A stretch of DNA of 64,000 bases from positions 1,736,001 to 1,800,000 of the forward strand of contig JADKGX010000001.1 in the NCBI GenBank assembly GCA_016722065.1, in the 5' to 3' direction. The DNA is from Planctomycetota bacterium. Its GTDB lineage: Bacteria > Planctomycetota > UBA8742 > UBA2392. How positions within the stretch are numbered: position 1 is the stretch's first letter; each line of letters begins with the position of its first letter. Made by a program: the position numbers and the translations under genes. Shown in pieces: positions 18,269-27,143 of this stretch. The notes beneath the pieces were generated by a model. The model saw only the letters and a list, made by a program, of their open reading frames with translations. It had not been told where the DNA came from and did not search any database.

Positions 18269-18510
18269 GGAAGGCCGTCCGGTATCAAAGTCACCGGTTC
18301 ACTGCAAAGGGGGTTGGCTACGCAGCGGCGAGTCTAAGGGTAAGTCATGAAGCCCGCAAGGTTTGCCACGCGTGCCGCTTCGCGTGTTTCCGAAATGCCG
18401 CGGCTTTGACCGGATTCGCAAACAGCACAGGCACCAGACTATGCGCGGGCCTGTGCCCCACACCCGGAAAGCCGCTGCCGTAATCGATTCTGCCGCGTTA
18501 ATAAGGAAGC

Positions 18511-20184
18511 ATGGGCGCAACGCGGACAAAGCTGCTGGTGATTGGCCTGCTGGTACTGGTGGCGGCGCTGGTTGCCACCGTGGCCTACGTGGGCCAAATC
18601 AGCCACGCCCCCACCAACAACAGCCAGCCTGCAGGCGCCAACCAATGGATTCCTGATCTTGGCGGGCGCGGCAAGCCCATGCCGGGCAGCAACGACGCCG
18701 CGCCTGCGGCCAACGCCACGCCGGACCCCGCCAGCAACAATGCGCCCGACAACACCCAGCCCGAGCCTCCCCCAGACCGCGAAAGCAGCGTCTTTGAGAT
18801 CGACACCTACCTGACCAACCTGGCCCACGGGGTGCGCACGCGCAACCAGCGCACCATCGACCTTGCCCAGGCAGCGCTGAGCAAGTGCCGGCCCGACAAG
18901 CTGGTGGACGAACGCGTGCAGGCCGCCCTTTCGTCACAACCGGACGCATTTGTACGCACCGGGTTCTTTGCGGCCTTTCACCAGCCGCAAGCCAGCCTGG
19001 CCTGGGCCCAGCAAGCCCTGGAACTGCGCAGTGGCAAGTTTCTGGGCACCGACGCGGTGTACGACCCCGGCGAAGAAGCCGAACTGGGAACCTACGCCAG
19101 CCTGTTGCTGAAGCAGTTGATTCAGGGTTTGCGCCAGCAGCCCCCGGCCACGCCGGATGCCCGTTGCCTGGCCTTTACCCGCAATGTGCTGGACACCGAA
19201 AGGCCGCCATGGGCCCTGCGCCTGTTGCTGCAAGGCCTGGCCGAAGATGTTCTGGCGCCAGACGTGCCAGAGTTTCCGCGCCTGCTGGAACAAGAACTGA
19301 AGCACCTGCTGGAACGGGCCAGCGCGGACTGGCAACTTCGAGAGATCGCCTTTTTGCTGTATGCGCTGGCCCATCAGGACCTTTCGGCCCTGGTTGCCAG
19401 CATGGAAACACCCTTCTTGCGCCCGCACGTGGCAACGTTGCTGTCGCTGATGCCGCAGCGCAGACCACCGCCCTTGCAACAGGAATTGACCTTCCCGCTG
19501 ATGGACAGCCTGCGGGCGCTGGCGCCTGCTGTTTCGGATCTTGTGGCACGAGTGCTGGCCGGCAACGCGCCCCAGGCCGAAAAACAACTGTTGATCCAGC
19601 GCCTGGCGGCCCGGAACCTGCCCCGCAGCTACGACATTCTGCAAGCCGGCTTGCAACGCAAAGACGCAAACTATGGCGACTATCTGGCGGCCTGGGGGTA
19701 CAGCGCAAGAACCGCACAAGACCTGGCGCGCCTTGTAGAGGCCGCCGCATCAGCCGACAGCGCCAGCGCAACCGGCGCCATTGAGGGACTGCGCCAAAGC
19801 CAACTGCCAGAGGCCGACACCGAACTGAAGCGCCTTGTCGAACAGGGCGACAACGCCGGTGTGCAATCCCAGGCCCTGGGGGCGCTGTTGCTGCGCAACG
19901 CAACCGAGGCCGAAAAGCTGGTTGAATCCTATCTGGGGGCCGACCGCGACCCGGCCCTGCGCGCCGTGGCCGTGGCCCACATTGAAGCCAGGAACACCAG
20001 CCGCATGCAGAAGGTGATAGAAGAAGACGCATCACCCCGCGTGCGTCAAGCCGCGCTGACCCGCCTGGGCGACCTGAAAGACAAGAAACTGCGTTCGTTC
20101 TTCTTAGGCGTGGCGATCAGCGACCCCAGCCCGCTGCTGCGTTCCCAGGCCAAGAAATACGCCGAGGAATTGAAAGACGAGTAA
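18511..20184 (+). CDS. Membrane-anchored HEAT/ARM-like helical-repeat protein
   Basis: 557 residues. An N-terminal membrane anchor (LLVIGLLVLVAALVATVAYV) is followed by an Ala/Pro/Asn linker (about 35-90) and an all-alpha remainder. The C-terminal part contains HEAT-like units (DPALRAVAVAHIEA, SPRVRQAALTRLGDL, DPSPLLRSQAKKYAEEL). No enzyme motif is visible. It is transcribed away from the FHA/pilus operon. AAGGAAGC serves as ribosome site, and TAATAA also lies 6 nt before ATG. Probably a periplasmic scaffold; partner unknown. Confidence 0.75.
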   Translation: MGATRTKLLVIGLLVLVAALVATVAYVGQISHAPTNNSQPAGANQWIPDLGGRGKPMPGSNDAAPAANATPDPASNNAPDNTQPEPPPDRESSVFEIDTYLTNLAHGVRTRNQRTIDLAQAALSKCRPDKLVDERVQAALSSQPDAFVRTGFFAAFHQPQASLAWAQQALELRSGKFLGTDAVYDPGEEAELGTYASLLLKQLIQGLRQQPPATPDARCLAFTRNVLDTERPPWALRLLLQGLAEDVLAPDVPEFPRLLEQELKHLLERASADWQLREIAFLLYALAHQDLSALVASMETPFLRPHVATLLSLMPQRRPPPLQQELTFPLMDSLRALAPAVSDLVARVLAGNAPQAEKQLLIQRLAARNLPRSYDILQAGLQRKDANYGDYLAAWGYSARTAQDLARLVEAAASADSASATGAIEGLRQSQLPEADTELKRLVEQGDNAGVQSQALGALLLRNATEAEKLVESYLGADRDPALRAVAVAHIEARNTSRMQKVIEEDASPRVRQAALTRLGDLKDKKLRSFFLGVAISDPSPLLRSQAKKYAEELKDE

Positions 20185-20229
20185 CCAACCCGGCAAGCCG
20201 CGTTCACAAACGCACCATCAATGCTTCTC

Positions 20230-20592
20230 CAGCCCCAGCCAGTTGCGCAGCAACGCGCCCGAGTGTCGCACCGCCTTTCAGCCCTAGCCAGTTGCGAAGC
20301 AACGCGCCCGAGTGTCGCATTGCGACGCGAGGGTTGCTGGGGGCGACGGCAACCTTGTTGAACATCGGCTCACCGGCCCAAGCCAGTCAACGCTACCGTC
20401 GCCCCCGCCCTCGCGGGCGGGGCTGAATAGCGTTGTTTGAAGTGCAGCCCCTGCCAGTTGCGCAGCAACGCGCCCGAGTGTCGCACCGCGACGCGAGGGT
20501 TGCTGGGGGCGACGGCAACCTCGCTGAACATCGGCTCACACGGCCCAAGCGCGTCAACGCTGCCGTCGCCCGCGCGCTGGCGGGCGGGGCTG
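20230..20592 (-). repeat. Tandem array of medium-form REPIN-like elements
   Basis: A solo arm (20230-20274) is followed by two full units in the same orientation: 20279-20425 (147 bp) and 20445-20592 (148 bp). They are separated by an almost identical 19-bp spacer (GCGTTGTTTGAAGTG type), which also separates the second unit from the long element at 20612. Relative to the copies around the RAYT gene these are inverted. Each unit has a GC-palindrome arm and a longer branched arm containing GTTGCGAAGCAAC and GTCGCATTGCGAC hairpins. Confidence 0.8.
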
Positions 20593-20611
20593 AGTGGCGT
20601 TGTTTGAAGTG

Positions 20612-21070
20612 CAGCCCCTGCCAGTTGCGAAGCAACGCGCCCGAGTGTCGCATTGCGACGCGAGGGTTGCTGGGGGCGACGGCAACCTTGTTGAGCAAAC
20701 GCCCCTGTCCTTCCGCCCCGTCAGGGGCGGCACAGGTTAGCCGGGGGCGCAAGCCCCCGGGGTGGGCCGGCCATGGGTACCAGCCCCGGCAGGGGCGGCA
20801 GATTGGCCCAACAGTGTCGCCCCTTGCGGGGCTCGGGATGGTTGACATCGCATACCGGGGGCTTGCGCCCCCGGCAATTCTGTCGCGCCCGCTGCGGGGC
20901 GCAAAGGCATGCCAGCGGGGCGTGGCATGTCAGCGGGGCGCAGGCTTGCCAGCGGGGCACTCGATACGTTCGTTCGCCAAACTCCTTCAACAGGCAACGC
21001 CGAAGAACGTCGCATTGCACGCCATCGCCAATCCAAGCTACCGTCGCCCCCGCCCTTGCGGGCGGGGCTG
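20612..21070 (-). repeat. Long-form REPIN-like element (copy B, ~459 bp)
   Basis: Inverted counterpart of 7621-8074. It begins with the branched arm (CAGCCCCTGCCAGTTGCGAA), continues through the core with the CCGGGGGCGCAAGCCCCCGG and CCGGGGGCTTGCGCCCCCGG hairpins and GGCATGCCAGCGGGGCG units, and ends with CCGTCGCCCCCGCCC and the GGGCGGGGCTG arm. Flanking loop sequences (TTGCCTGTTGAAGGA, TATCGAGTG) are shared with copy A in inverse complement. Confidence 0.75.
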
Positions 21071-21132
21071 ATTTGGCTGCGTGTCATCGCGAATCAACGC
21101 TGCCGTCGCCCGCGCGCTGGCGGGCGGGGCTG
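21071..21132 (-). repeat. Partial REP element abutting long copy B
   Basis: A solo half-unit (GTGTCATCGCGAATCAACGC, then CTGCCGTCGCC and GGGCGGGGCTG). The same half-unit, in inverse complement and with the same junction, precedes the full copy at 27144, so the two arrays share ancestry. It ends about 25 bp from the 3' end of the next gene. Confidence 0.65.
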
Positions 21133-21157
21133 AATGGCTTTGCATTGACCACGCCCG

Positions 21158-21562
21158 TTATGGCGCTGTGATCACTTCGATTGAACCCAGGAATTTTACG
21201 TTGCTGCATGCGGCCTTGTTGCTGGCGTCGCAGGCCATCGCTTGCGGATTCAGATAGCGCAGCGGGCCGCCTTCTTTTTCGGGCAGCGGGTCTTTGCCCA
21301 GCCGGTACACCAGCAATGACTCTTGCAAGTCCGCCAGTGCGACCTTTGCGGTGTAGGCCCCGTCGCGGGAAATCAGCACCGCATGGGTGGCGTTGGGCTG
21401 CACGCCGGCTTTTTCCAGTACGGCGCGAATCAGCACGGCCGCGCCAACACGGCCGGGAACGTGCCGCGATACGTCGTCAATCTGTGGTGCAATGGCCAGC
21501 AAGTCCGAGAATTGAAGGTGAAGGATCTGTTCCACGCGACCGCTGACGGTGAGCCCAGACAT
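21158..21562 (-). CDS. Small stand-alone molybdopterin-oxidoreductase-like domain protein
   Basis: 134 residues from the ATG at 21562, chosen for GGAGG 5 nt upstream; the frame extends further but without support. The order FSDLLAIAP, GAAVLIRAVLEKAGVQPNAT, HAVLISRDGAYTAKVALADL resembles the C-terminal half of the sulfite-oxidase/YedY molybdopterin-binding fold (segments of the type 'vpL..lL..aG..p.a..V.f.s.DGy'). The cofactor-ligating Cys of the active enzymes is not seen at the expected place, so it is probably non-catalytic. No signal peptide. Family assignment is tentative. Confidence 0.6.
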   Translation of the reverse strand: MSGLTVSGRVEQILHLQFSDLLAIAPQIDDVSRHVPGRVGAAVLIRAVLEKAGVQPNATHAVLISRDGAYTAKVALADLQESLLVYRLGKDPLPEKEGGPLRYLNPQAMACDASNKAACSNVKFLGSIEVITAP

Positions 21563-21794
21563 GGGACCCTCCGCTGTCTTAACTCGTTCTTTATCGTCGC
21601 ATGAGCGCCCGGACTTGAGTAGCAGCAAGCCGCCGCCAGGGGCGACTCGGCAACGCTCCAAAGCGCCGTTTTGGCAGCCTGGCCGCCGACCGAACGTCAC
21701 CCCTGCCGAAACTGCATAAATGGCAGTGTGTCGGAAACTGGCTGCAAATCGCAACCACCTTCATCACAACCACTTAGGTGATAAATGCAGGCCT

Positions 21795-21811
21795 TTGGCA
21801 CCCCCCTTGCT
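21795..21811 (+). promoter_or_regulatory. Sigma-54 (-24/-12) promoter upstream of dnaK
   Basis: TTGGCACCCCCCTTGCT: GG at 21797-21798 and GC at 21809-21810 with the obligatory 10-bp interval. It matches the RpoN consensus TGGCAC-N5-TTGCW at every conserved base. Transcription start is expected near 21822, giving a leader of about 40 nt before dnaK. A small inverted repeat (ATCAC-N10-GTGAT, 21763-21782) lies just upstream; whether it binds an activator is unknown. Confidence 0.75.
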
Positions 21812-21860
21812 TTAGAAGTCATAGACACCAACCCCCGGCCCGCCGGGATGGAGAGCAGCC

Positions 21861-23789
21861 ATGGCAAAAACAATCGGAATTGACCTCGGCACGACCAACT
21901 CGGTCGTCGCCATTATGGAAGGCAAAGAACCCAAGGTGATCGCCAACCCCTCCGGCGCCCGCCTGACACCCAGCGTCGTCGGCTTTCTGCAAAGCGGAGA
22001 ACGCGTGATCGGCCAGATGGCAAAACGCCAGGCCGTGACCAACCCCAAAAACACCGTCTTCAGCATCAAGCGCTTCATGGGCCGCCGGCACAGCGAAGTT
22101 GCCAGCGAAGAAAAACTGGTGCCCTACGAAGTCGTCGGCGCCAGCCACGAAGCCGTCAAGGTGCGCATTCACGGCAAGGACTACACGCCCCAAGAAATCA
22201 GCGCCATGATTCTGACCGACCTGAAAAAGACTGCCGAAGCCTACCTGGGCGAGGCCGTCACACAGGCCGTGATTACCGTGCCCGCTTACTTCAATGATGC
22301 CCAGCGCCAGGCCACCAAAGAAGCCGGCGAGATTGCCGGCCTGAAGGTGCTGCGCCTGCTGCCGGAACCCACGGCTGCCTGCGTGGCCTTTGGTCTGGAC
22401 AAGCGCAAGGAAGGCAAGTTCCTGGTGTTTGACCTTGGCGGCGGCACGTTTGACGTTTCGGTGCTGGACGTGAATGAAGGCGTGTTTGAGGTCAAAAGCA
22501 TCGCCGGCGACGGTCACCTGGGTGGCGACGACTGGGACCAGGTGCTGATTGACCACATTGCCGACGAGTTCAAGAAGCAGAATGGCATTGACCTGCGCAA
22601 GGACGGCATGGCCCTGCAGCGCCTGAAAGAAGCCGCAGAAAAGGCCAAGTGCGACCTGAGCTCCACCGAACAAACTGAAGTCAACCTGCCCTTCATCACG
22701 GCCGATGCCAGCGGCCCCAAGCACCTGCAGATGACCGTGACCCGCGCCAAGTTTGAACAACTCAGCGATGCGCTGTTCAAGCGCCTGGTGGAACCCGTGC
22801 ACCAGGCCCTGCGCGAGGCCAAAACCGAGGCCGGCAAGATCGACGAAGTTCTGCTGGTTGGCGGCAGCACGCGCATTCCCAAGGTGCAGCAGATCTGCAA
22901 GCAGATCTTTGGCAAGGAACCCAACCGCAGCCTGAACCCCGACGAGGTTGTCGGCCTGGGTGCCGCGGTGCAGGGCGGTATTGCCACGGGCGAGTTCAAG
23001 GAAATCCTGGTGCTGGACGCCACGCCACTGAGCCTGGGCGTGGAAGTGCTGCACGGGGAAATGAACGTGTTGATTCCCAAGAACACCACCATTCCCACCG
23101 ACAAAACCCAGACCTACAGCACGGCCAGCGACAACCAGACGGCAGTGACCGTGAAGGTCTATCAAGGCGAACGCCCGATCGCGGCCCAGAACCGCCTGCT
23201 AGGCAGCTTTGACCTGACCGGCATTCCGCCGGCCCAGCGCGGCGTGCCGCAGATCGAGGTCAAGTTCGATATCGATGCCAACGGCATTCTCAAGGTCAGC
23301 GCCCGCGACAAAGCCACCGGCAAGGAAGCCAGAATCGAGATCAAGAGCGATTCCGGCTTGAGCAAGGACGAAATCGAACGCATGAAGCAGGAAGCGGAGA
23401 AATTCTCCGACGACGACAAGAAACGCATTGAGCTGATTCACGCAAAGAACGAGGCCGACCGCCTGAGCTTCAGCGTGGGCAAGATGCTGCAGGAACACGG
23501 CGCCAAACTGGCCGAGGACGAAAAGAAGGACATCGAACAAAAGAAGACCGAGCTCGATGAAGCGGTAAAAACCGACGACCTGCCGCGCATCAAGACCAGC
23601 ACCGAAGCCCTGACCAAGGCAAGCCACAAGCTGGCCGAAAAGATGTACCAGGCCTCAACGCCTCAGGAACAGGAAGAGATGAAGAAGGCCGCAGAGGAAC
23701 ACGCCCAGCGCGGCGGCATGGGCGGAGAAGCCGCCAAGGGCAAGGATGACGACAACGTCGTCGACGCCGACTACTCGGTCAAGAAGTAA
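21861..23789 (+). CDS. dnaK: Chaperone DnaK (Hsp70)
   Basis: 642 residues, the usual length. Nucleotide-binding domain motifs: IGIDLGTTNSVVAIMEG, VFDLGGGTFDVSVLDV, and VLLVGGSTRIPKVQ. The substrate-binding domain and Lys/Glu-rich helical lid follow, ending VVDADYSVKK, a DnaK-type tail that interacts with GrpE/DnaJ systems. GGAG lies 7 nt before ATG. It stands alone, with no grpE or dnaJ beside it, and is preceded by a sigma-54-type promoter instead of an obvious heat-shock promoter or CIRCE element. An intrinsic terminator follows. Confidence 0.97.
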   Translation: MAKTIGIDLGTTNSVVAIMEGKEPKVIANPSGARLTPSVVGFLQSGERVIGQMAKRQAVTNPKNTVFSIKRFMGRRHSEVASEEKLVPYEVVGASHEAVKVRIHGKDYTPQEISAMILTDLKKTAEAYLGEAVTQAVITVPAYFNDAQRQATKEAGEIAGLKVLRLLPEPTAACVAFGLDKRKEGKFLVFDLGGGTFDVSVLDVNEGVFEVKSIAGDGHLGGDDWDQVLIDHIADEFKKQNGIDLRKDGMALQRLKEAAEKAKCDLSSTEQTEVNLPFITADASGPKHLQMTVTRAKFEQLSDALFKRLVEPVHQALREAKTEAGKIDEVLLVGGSTRIPKVQQICKQIFGKEPNRSLNPDEVVGLGAAVQGGIATGEFKEILVLDATPLSLGVEVLHGEMNVLIPKNTTIPTDKTQTYSTASDNQTAVTVKVYQGERPIAAQNRLLGSFDLTGIPPAQRGVPQIEVKFDIDANGILKVSARDKATGKEARIEIKSDSGLSKDEIERMKQEAEKFSDDDKKRIELIHAKNEADRLSFSVGKMLQEHGAKLAEDEKKDIEQKKTELDEAVKTDDLPRIKTSTEALTKASHKLAEKMYQASTPQEQEEMKKAAEEHAQRGGMGGEAAKGKDDDNVVDADYSVKK

Positions 23790-23829
23790 CGCCGCAAGCC
23801 TCGAGGCGACAAAGCAGCAAACCCAACAG

Positions 23830-23856
23830 AAAGCCCCCGCAACCCGGGGGCTTTTT
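23830..23856. terminator. Intrinsic terminator after dnaK (possibly bidirectional)
   Basis: Stem AAAGCCCCCG (23830-23839) with CGGGGGCTTT (23845-23854), loop CAACC, followed by a T run on the plus strand. It also lies directly past the stop codon of the minus-strand gene at 23856. Confidence 0.85.
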
Positions 23857-24152
23857 CATTCCAGTTTCAACTCGTTGCTGTCGTCGCTCAGCGGCGCCGG
23901 CTTGGCCGGCTTGTCTTCGCGCATGGGCATGGTTACGTCGGGGTCGTACTGCTGCAGCGGCTTGGGTGGGCGCTTGGTTTCGGCCTGTTCACCCACCAAC
24001 TCGGCGGCGGAAAGATACCGGCCGGTCTCCAAGTCCAGCAGCCGCGCTGTCAGCGGAATCTGCGCGCTGGTGATGGCCTTGATGACGGAGCTTTTCTGGT
24101 ACGGCCCTTTCAGGCCGTCCTTGGTCAGCACTTTGAATCCTGGAATCGGCAC
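23856..24152 (-). CDS. Small GYF-like domain protein, paralogue of next gene
   Basis: 98 residues from a GTG at 24152, chosen because GAGGTG lies 4 nt upstream and because this start aligns with the paralogue at 24222-24635; ATGs at 24173 and 24200 lack a ribosome site. The conserved block LTKDGLKGPYQKSS and LLDLETGRYLSAAELVGE resembles the bacterial GYF_2/DUF4339 pattern (D-G-x-x-G-P, a helix, then a strand ending in A-x-x-L). An acidic/Pro-rich tail follows. No membrane segment. Function unknown; such domains often mediate protein contacts. Confidence 0.65.
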   Translation of the reverse strand: MPIPGFKVLTKDGLKGPYQKSSVIKAITSAQIPLTARLLDLETGRYLSAAELVGEQAETKRPPKPLQQYDPDVTMPMREDKPAKPAPLSDDSNELKLE

Positions 24153-24221
24153 GGGCCACCTCGGGCGCGCCATTGTAAGGCGCCGGTGCCCTGCCGTCAC
24201 GCGGGGGTCAACTTCGCCTGG

Positions 24222-24635
24222 TTACGACCCAATCTCAAGTTCCAGTTGCTCTGCGGCTTCCAGCACTTTGCGCGGGTCGCGGCGCTGGGGCATGCGCACC
24301 TGCTTGTTGCGCAACAGCGGCGTCTTGCCGGTCAGAAACACGCGCGGGGTTTCCGGCGTTGCTTCCGGCTTGGCTTCTTCGGCCAGCACCAGCTCGGCTT
24401 GCGGCTGGGCCATCGGCACGGTGACATCCGGGTCAATCTCGCGCAGCAGCTTCGGGGCCTGGCGCGAATCAATCTTTTCGCCCACCAGATCGGCGGCGCA
24501 CACGTAGCGGCCGGTCTCCAGGTCCAGCAGCCGCGCCTGCAATGGGATCATCGCGCTGGTAATGGCCTTGACGATGCTGCTTTTCAGAAACGGGCCCTTC
24601 AGGCCATCCTTGCACAGAACTTTCAGACCAACCAT
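24222..24635 (-). CDS. Small GYF-like domain protein
   Basis: 137 residues from the ATG at 24635 (AGGAG 7 nt upstream). The N-terminal domain (CKDGLKGPFLKSS...PLQARLLDLETGRYVCA) is closely related to the protein encoded just downstream, indicating a tandem duplication. The C-terminal tail is unrelated, Glu/Pro/Arg-rich, and predicted helical at the end (KVLEAAEQLELEI). The same GYF_2-like reading applies; confidence in the domain name is low, in the gene itself high. Confidence 0.75.
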   Translation of the reverse strand: MVGLKVLCKDGLKGPFLKSSIVKAITSAMIPLQARLLDLETGRYVCAADLVGEKIDSRQAPKLLREIDPDVTVPMAQPQAELVLAEEAKPEATPETPRVFLTGKTPLLRNKQVRMPQRRDPRKVLEAAEQLELEIGS

Positions 24636-24833
24636 GGCGGACTCCTGGGTTGTGTTACCCCAACTGTATCCCGCGCTTTGCAGCAACGCGAACGAATGCC
24701 ACCTTGCCCAAGCACATGCCATCGCAGATCGGGAAAGCCGGCCTGGGGTTTGCGGCGCCGCTTGCGCGCGCCGGCTGCCCCGGCCGCCACGATGGGCTAC
24801 CCCGGCGCGGCACGATCACTACACTGCGCGGCC

Positions 24834-26321
24834 ATGCAGAACTTCACCACCCGCACCGCCCGCGGCCAGCCACTGCGAACCAAGATTGTGTGCACGCTGG
24901 GCCCGGCCACACGCAGCCCTGAGGTGATTGCCGCGTTGATCGATGCCGGCATGGCCGTGGCACGCCTGAACATGAGCCACGGCGACCACGAGGTGCACCG
25001 CCAGACCTTTGAAACCGTGCGCCGCGTGGCCGCAGAACGAAGACGCCAGGTGGCGATTCTGATTGACCTTTCAGGCCCCAAGATCCGCCTGCGAGAAATC
25101 GAAGGCGGCAGTTTCGTGCTGGCCCACGGCGACAAGGTCACGTTTGTGCGCGGCGAACTTGCGGGCAGACCCCAGGCCCTTACCACCACCTATGACAGCT
25201 TCATTGACGACGTGAACCCCGGCGAGCCGATCTTCATCAATGACGGCGCGATTCGCCTCAGCGCAATCGAGAAAACCGCCGCTGGCTTGACCTGCGTGGC
25301 CGATGTCGGCGGCGTGGTCAGTTCGCGCAAGGGCATCAACCTGCCCGGCACCAACGTCTCCAGCCCGGCGCTGACCGCCAAAGACCTGGCCGATGTCGAC
25401 TTTGGCGCAGCCCTGGGTGCCGACATCTTTGCCTTGAGTTTCGTGCGCCGCCGCGAGGAATTAGACGACCTGCGCGCGCGCCTGAACGCCCTGGGCAGCA
25501 GCGCCCAGATTGTGGCCAAAATTGAAAAACCCCAGGCCCTGCAACGCCTGCCCGAGATCATCGACGCCAGCGACGCGATCATGGTCGCCCGCGGCGACCT
25601 GGGCATTGAATTGCCCGTCGAAAAAGTACCCCTGCACCAGAAGGCCATCATCCGGGCCTGCCGCGACGCGCTGAAGCCCGTGATTGTCGCCACCCAGGTG
25701 CTGGAAAGCATGATTGAGCACCCCACCCCCACCCGCGCCGAAGTAAGCGATATTGCCAACGCCATTGAGGACGGCTGCGATTGCCTGATGTTGAGCGCAG
25801 AAACCGCCAGCGGCAAATACCCGCTGGAGGCCGTCAAGGTCATGGCCAATGTCGCGCGCGACGTAGAGAAAGTGCTGGCCCAGCGCGTTTCACCGGCCGA
25901 GTTTCTGAACCTGCAAGCCGGCGATGCGCTGCGCAAAGCCATGGTGCTGGGTGCAGCCATGATTGCCGACCCACTGGGCGCAAAGTTCATTGTTGTGCGC
26001 AGTGAATCTGGCGTGACCGCGCGTTATCTAAGCAAGGTGCGCGGCACGATTCCGATTCTTGTGGCGCACCCGGAACCCGCCGTACTGCGCCGCCATGCCC
26101 TGCTGTGGGGCGTGTTGCCGGTGCAGACAGCCGAACAGGGCAGCGAATCGCCGGGCATGGACGAAGAACTGGCCACGCTGGCCCGGGCAATCCTGAACGA
26201 AGGGCTCGTGCTTACCACCGACCGCATTGTGGTCGTCAGCCGCTTTCCCTGGGGCGAACAACAGCCGCCCAACAACATTCGCACACTCAAAGTGGGCGAC
26301 GCTTTGGGCGCTTTGCCCTGA
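24834..26321 (+). CDS. pyk: Pyruvate kinase
   Basis: 495 residues. N-terminus TKIVCTLGPATRSPEVIAAL (substrate-binding TKIVCTxGP), ARLNMSHG, then the signature IMVARGDLGIELP with its metal- and phosphate-binding residues, preceded by VAKIEKPQAL carrying the catalytic Lys. The C-terminal allosteric-type domain is present. It converts phosphoenolpyruvate and ADP to pyruvate and ATP. Start at the ATG at 24834; the long upstream extension of the frame is antisense to the GYF-like gene. There is no Shine-Dalgarno, and TACACT lies 8 nt before ATG. Confidence 0.95.
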   Translation: MQNFTTRTARGQPLRTKIVCTLGPATRSPEVIAALIDAGMAVARLNMSHGDHEVHRQTFETVRRVAAERRRQVAILIDLSGPKIRLREIEGGSFVLAHGDKVTFVRGELAGRPQALTTTYDSFIDDVNPGEPIFINDGAIRLSAIEKTAAGLTCVADVGGVVSSRKGINLPGTNVSSPALTAKDLADVDFGAALGADIFALSFVRRREELDDLRARLNALGSSAQIVAKIEKPQALQRLPEIIDASDAIMVARGDLGIELPVEKVPLHQKAIIRACRDALKPVIVATQVLESMIEHPTPTRAEVSDIANAIEDGCDCLMLSAETASGKYPLEAVKVMANVARDVEKVLAQRVSPAEFLNLQAGDALRKAMVLGAAMIADPLGAKFIVVRSESGVTARYLSKVRGTIPILVAHPEPAVLRRHALLWGVLPVQTAEQGSESPGMDEELATLARAILNEGLVLTTDRIVVVSRFPWGEQQPPNNIRTLKVGDALGALP

Positions 26322-26476
26322 CCCCGGCGCGTTGATCGAAAAAACTTGCGCCCTGCAAGCCGCCCCCGGGGCGGCTTTGCGGCCTGTGGCCCTTCAAATG
26401 TCGCTTGCGGTGTCAGCCAACGCGCCAGTGGGTAGAGGGCATGCCCGCTGGTGGGCGGCCCGCAAGGGGACACGCC

Positions 26477-27076
26477 ATGCAAACCAATGCTGTTTCACCG
26501 CAACAGGCCCGCGACACCATGCGCGCCACATTGACGCTGCTTTCCACGCTGGGCACGCGCGTGCTGGAAAAGCTTTCCGCAGCACTGGATGCCACGGGCG
26601 ATATCGACATGGCCGCGTTCATGGCCCTGGGCAAGCAACTGATTGAAGCCGCCCGCGAAATCAACCGCATGGATAGCTGCGAACAACGCGCCGCCGCCAC
26701 CACTTTGCGCCGCGAACAGTTCGAGGCCAAGTGCGCCAAAGAGCTTCGCACCCAGAGCCAGGCCGACCAGCAAGCCCGCTACGCAGGTTCCAGCGATGGC
26801 CCGATCGGCCCCGACGACGATGGCGCCAGCAACGGTGCCAACGACATGCAGGGCCGGCTGATCTTTCAGGCCGCAGCCCTGTACGCGCCGCAGTTGCTGG
26901 AACACATCCAGCAGGGCAACCAGCCCGGCAGCCTGCCCGAGTTCACGCCCGGGTTGAAGCAGATCCTGAAAGAGTGCGGCATGGACCCAGACAACAAAAG
27001 CATCCAGCAAGGCCTGATCAACCAGATGATCGGAAGCAAACTGCTGCCCGGCATCAAGACCTACACAGTGGTCTAA
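26477..27076 (+). CDS. Hypothetical helical protein
   Basis: 199 residues from the ATG at 26477 (AAGGGG 7 nt upstream). Predicted mostly alpha-helical, Gln/Ala-rich, with a charged Asp/Gly-rich loop in the middle (about residues 105-125) and a C-terminal helical block (LLEHIQQGNQPGSLPEF). No signal peptide, membrane helix or known motif. It follows pyk by about 155 bp, and its stop is followed within 3 bp by a REP element. Confidence 0.7.
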   Translation: MQTNAVSPQQARDTMRATLTLLSTLGTRVLEKLSAALDATGDIDMAAFMALGKQLIEAAREINRMDSCEQRAAATTLRREQFEAKCAKELRTQSQADQQARYAGSSDGPIGPDDDGASNGANDMQGRLIFQAAALYAPQLLEHIQQGNQPGSLPEFTPGLKQILKECGMDPDNKSIQQGLINQMIGSKLLPGIKTYTVV

Positions 27077-27078
27077 GC

Positions 27079-27143
27079 CAGCCCATCAACCCGCAAGGGC
27101 GCGGGCGACGGCAGCGTTGATTTGCGATGACAGGCAACCAAAT
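27079..27143 (+). repeat. Partial REP element at left end of the RAYT unit
   Basis: Half-unit (CGGGCGACGGCAGCGTTGAT, then TTGCGATGACAGGCAACCAAA) leading straight into the full copy at 27144. It matches the inverse complement of 21071-21132. Confidence 0.6.

Noticed and set aside
20230..20592. CRISPR-like appearance of regularly spaced repeats
   Set aside because: Units are 147 bp with near-identical 19-bp spacers and are themselves composite inverted repeats; no cas genes are present.
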